Assembly (NCBI GenBank): GCA_949128115.1
Contig: OX421961.1
Coordinates: forward strand, 125,987,050-126,051,049
Length of the DNA stretch: 64,000 nt
Reading direction: 5' to 3'
DNA from: Anaspis maculata
Lineage: Eukaryota > Arthropoda > Insecta > Coleoptera > Scraptiidae
Numbering within the stretch: position 1 is the stretch's first letter; each line of letters starts with the position of its first letter. The notes under the pieces were generated by a model, which saw only the letters and a program-made list of their open reading frames with translations, had not been told where the DNA came from and made no database searches. Both the position numbers and the translations under genes were made by a program. Shown one piece after another: positions 60,655-64,000 of the stretch.

Positions 60655-62395
60655 TTACTCACAAACAATTAATTTAGTAACATATTTTTTCTTAAAAACC
60701 ACAATTTCTGCTGCTAATAGAACTACTGATACAGCAATACCACTACAAAACAGTTCAAAAGCGAAATAACTGTCTTGCAGTCCAACGCTTATAAAACTGC
60801 TGTCTTTGGTGGTGCAGGAAGGTTTTGAAAATCGAAGCTTCTTCACTCCCCGATGACGGACTCCGCTCTCGTATAGTTTTCTGAAACTGAAGAACATTTT
60901 TGCGTGCACTTGCGTTTGACATAAATGTCAACTATTTACGTCTGCCATCTGTCAAAAGTCATTTGATAGCTCGAGGTGAATGTTGTTAGGGCATTAGAAG
61001 AAGCTGACAACAGCGCCAGTTTTTTTATAGATATTTGACAACAAAAAAATAATACCTAACTGATCGAAATGATGTCGTTTCATACCAGAGGAATGGCCGC
61101 ATTCGTAAGTCACAACAGTTGTGGAGCACTTCCACGCGATTCGTCGAAATTTTAATTTTGACCAATGGCGTAGAAGTGCTCCACAACTGTTGTGACTTAC
61201 GAAGGCGGCCATTGTCAATAATGTCTTCACCGCAAACTGTCAATTTTACGTCACTATAGATAGATGTCAAAAGTGACATTTTCTTGATTTGAGTTGGCAG
61301 TCTATTCAGATGTTCATGCATAATATGAGCAAATTTAATAAGTAGGCACCAGTGGCAGTTAGGAGTATAAAACTGTCGTGCCGACCTTTTCTAGGTCAGG
61401 AATGACAGGACCTGCACTCCATTTTCTGGAGTGTAGTGGTCGTCAATAATTACCAAAAATAATTCGAAAAGTGGGAGTAAAATTTTTCCTTCAAGTGCTC
61501 CCTGGGGGAGTTACAGCTCCTCAAAGGTATAAAATGCAACAAATTTTTTGATTATTTGCTCAAAAACTGTCGAAGATAAGAGCTTAAAATTTGATGTTTT
61601 CGATAGATTCGTTCAATCCAAAACTTTTATTCCTCCTGCATTTTTTCAGCAGGATGCATCGTTCTGAAGTAAAAGTGAAAAAACACGGACGTGTCATGGA
61701 TAATTTTCAACATAATCCCAATCCCCTCTAAATTTGCTGCCACTGCCTAGATTTGTTTAGAACTTTGCATGTACATTTGCACTGTTGAGAAACTTCTCTA
61801 TACCAAATTTGAAGTTCCTACCTTTGACGGTTTTTCAGCAAATAATCAAAAACTTTCTTCAACTTCGTACTTTTGAGGGCTCTAACTCCCTTAGGAAGCA
61901 TTTCAGGGAAAAAAAATTACTCTGACTTATCGACTTTTTTTCTTAAGAGGAATCACCTCCCGAAGTATTATGCAAGGTCACCGAAACACCCTGTATTGAT
62001 ACGCCTGTATTGTGTTTGAATTTTTTTTCGACTTTTTATACACTGTCCAACATAGCAGATCTGATCTAGAATTAATTCCGAATTTTGCCGCGCTAGGCGC
62101 GTATCGAAAAAGTGCGCCCTTACCCGATCTTAATGACTTCCTTGTAAGGTGAACCCTTCTTGACGGACAGTGTCGGCTCTGAGAACTTGATGAGATCTAC
62201 TTCGACCAATCCGCACTTCTCGTGCTCTTGAAACGTGTCCAAAATGATTTTGTACGCCGAAGATGTGATGCAATGGAGCGCAAAAAACTCCTGACGGACT
62301 TTTTCAACCCCCTCCGCCAGCGGTAAGAAAAGCTGTTGGCCTTTCGGTGCCATTTTCTTGTTGTAGATTTCCTTTGCCAAAGCTCCGTCGGCAAT
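60655..62395 (-). CDS. ionotropic receptor, IR75-like, last two exons (partial)
   Basis: Two reverse-strand exons join in phase: 62395-62124 (acceptor ttttcag, donor GG|gtaagg) and 60886-60655 (stop taa). They give 167 residues. The first reads VEKVRQEFFALHC...YKIILDTFQEHEKCG then KKGSPYKEVIKIG, which is the part of the ligand-binding S2 lobe typical of the IR75 group. The second reads FRKLYESGVRHRG...FISVGLQDSYFAF followed by a hydrophobic segment (SVVLLAAEIVVF), the final transmembrane helix. IRs are dendritic ligand-gated cation channels; IR75-group receptors detect acids and amines. Upstream exons must lie beyond base 64000. An aataaa follows the stop within a few bases. The intron holds two small palindromic elements. 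Confidence 0.85.
61093..61212. repeat. 120-base hairpin in the IR intron
   Basis: The arms 61093-61137 and 61168-61212 (for example gtaagtcacaacagttgtgg against its complement) pair over 45 bases with about four mismatches around a 30-base centre. Confidence 0.8.
61440..61995. repeat. palindromic element of the CAGGGTG group in the IR intron
   Basis: aagtgctccctgggggagtt (about 61495) has its inverted counterpart (about 61875-61905), and the right end is cgaaacaccctgtatt (about 61990). The left end is less clear. The internal phrases resemble the units of 57425-59757. Confidence 0.6.
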
Positions 62396-62399
62396 CTGA

Positions 62400-63375
62400 A
62401 AATTTGTAGTCAACAAGAATTATGGTTAAATTGAAATCAAGTTACTATTATTGAACAAAGACCAACAAAAAGTCAAAAAGGTATGTTGCCGTTGAAACCC
62501 TAGTTTTATTGTTTAGAGAATAACCTATTAAGCAGTAGGTACTGTAAGAAAACCACCCTTTCCCTTATTATAATTAGCCGTGAAATAAGAATTGGCCCCT
62601 CACGTTGTGTATTTTGTAGTGCCGTAGTTTTTAACCCGTCCACGCGTCCACCTAAATCATTTGAATAAATTCCCAACCTGTGACTACGTGACTACGACAT
62701 GTACTGTAGTGGCTACCTTAAAATCAGAGAGGGAAATTTTAAAAGTTGGGATAAATTAGCCTTGATTTATCGCGCTGTAAACGATTGACAATATAAATTC
62801 AAGGTCATCTAGGGAAAAAGTGATCCAACATTACAAACTTGAGCATCCCCAATTATCGCAGAATTGCCAACTTGACGTACGAAAATTACCGTTCTAGTGC
62901 TGAATTTAAAAGCTGATCGGCATATACAGGCTGTCCCGTTTTTCAACGCTCACTATTGGTATCTCGGAAACGGTAAGAGATACAGAGTCGGTTAAATTAC
63001 AAAAAAGTTGCGCAATTTTATGACTATTTCAAAAATGTCAAAATATTAAAGATATCTTTGTTAATTTTTGAAATATCCCAAAAAAACTGAAAAATGCCGA
63101 ATTCCTAAAATTCAAATAACTTTTTAATCATGACAGCTATCAATTTGAAAATTGGTATCCTGACATTTTAGAAGGTCCTTGATTGACTGACGTCAATAAT
63201 TTTTCTCTACACTCACTAGTTTTTGAGATATGACAGTTGACTTAATTTTTTCTTATGGACACCATATCATTTATCCACCCCATAAAACTCATCTTTTCTT
63301 TCCCTTTACAAAAATATAAAATACTCGTAGAATTTTTGTCAAAATAACCTGTAAAAATTGAAAAAACCATTTCTG
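62400..63375. other. non-coding DNA upstream of the visible IR exons
   Basis: No exon is seen. 62595-62720 is a copy of the repeat at 35160-35320. A tacaggctgtcccgtttttc end-like motif lies at about 62926, followed by tatctcggaaacgg and ttttgagatatgac phrases of the palindrome group, possibly one arm of another element. Confidence 0.45.
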
Positions 63376-63379
63376 GGGC

Positions 63380-63990
63380 GTATAAATCTAGTTACTGGTT
63401 TGGTTGCCATGCTCTCGTGGCATAATAACAATGGCATTCGGTTGCCATGGTCTGTTAATTTTGGAAAAAGTTGAGTTACATTCCGTTTTTAAGTATTTGA
63501 TAATGATAGTAGATAATGATAAAACAAATACAAAACCAAGTATAACACAAAATAACATCGCAATAGCAATAAACATTTATAATTTACAATTACTCGAAAT
63601 GGGGTCCATTTTGCGGGGAACGCTCAAAGATCGAATTTGTGGTTCATGACAGAACACCCCAGAAAGCAACCAAGAGCTGGAAGCAAGGAGTTGATGATGC
63701 GTTTCAGTCAATTAACCCACACGATATCAGCGCAGCCGTTGAAAATATGGCTGAAAGGCACACAACTCTTCATAGAGCAAAATGGACTCCAATTCGGACA
63801 ATTGTAAATTATTAATGTTTATTGCTATTGCTATGTCATTTTGTGTTTTACTTAGTTCTGTATTTGTTTTATTGTTATTCATTATCATTATCAAATACAC
63901 AAAAACGGAATGTAACTGAACTTTTTCCAAAATCAACAGACCATAGCAACCAAATGCCATTGTTTATATGCCACAAGAGCATGTCAACCG
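63380..63990. repeat. 0.6 kb palindromic element at the right edge
   Basis: Arms at about 63395-63630 and 63770-63985 mirror each other (for example gttacattccgttttt against its complement, and atttacaatt(a) against taattgtaaat), around a non-symmetric centre at 63635-63765. Frames on the two arms encode near-identical peptides on opposite strands (MAFGCxGLLILEKVxLHSVF). Confidence 0.8.
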
Positions 63991-64000
63991 AAGCGGTAAC

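Noticed and set aside
63388..63960. Two similar peptides (MAFGCxGLLILEKV...) suggesting a gene pair
   Set aside because: They are opposite arms of a palindrome at the right edge.

Overview
This is a eukaryotic nuclear window, almost certainly from an insect and plausibly a beetle, though the species cannot be fixed from the sequence. The evidence is spliced genes with GT-AG introns (many only 50-60 bases), conserved animal proteins, a chemosensory ionotropic receptor of insect type, and very dense transposon debris. Coding exons are GC-richer than the surrounding AT-rich repeats.

Six genes with coding exons are supported, plus one unlinked partial exon at the left edge. (1) 1-165, minus: a partial exon of an unrecognised gene. 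(2) 5107-5499, minus: first exon of an unrecognised secreted protein with a signal peptide. (3) 5552-19049, plus: nine in-phase exons encoding the last 1600 residues of spastizin/ZFYVE26, including the FYVE finger. (4) 19467-19872, minus: a two-exon C14orf119-like gene convergent with ZFYVE26. (5) 21055-39438, plus: a complete 11-exon DDX1 helicase (729 aa) with the SPRY insertion. (6) 39977-47868, minus: a complete six-exon BSD-domain gene (BSDC1-like, 316 aa) convergent with DDX1. (7) 60655-62395, minus: the last two exons of an IR75-type ionotropic receptor.

Transposon debris fills the introns and the right third. Most conspicuous are near-complete palindromes (0.2-4.6 kb, two arms around a short centre), many bounded by TA-CAGGGTG ... 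CACCCTG-TA. They occur at about 0.96-2.57, 3.1-4.9, 13.4-13.9, 24.4-25.0, 26.9-31.4 (nested), 41.9-43.3, 43.7-44.9, 48.6-50.1, 50.7-51.7, 56.4-57.4, 57.4-59.8 and 63.4-64.0 kb. Other elements are a solo LTR (4188-4565), three tRNA-derived SINEs with target-site duplications, antisense LINE reverse-transcriptase fragments, two copies of an unclassified element with a PIF1-like helicase motif, THAP/P-element-like transposase remnants, and a decayed C2H2 zinc-finger pseudogene.

The conserved genes are unrelated housekeeping functions (endolysosomal trafficking, RNA helicase, BSD protein) and do not form a pathway. The window's distinctive feature is that large hairpin-forming elements lie inside transcribed introns of DDX1, BSDC1 and ZFYVE26. 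A second oddity is that the first visible ZFYVE26 exon starts 52 bases from the start codon of a divergent gene, while roughly the first 1000 residues of the protein are absent.
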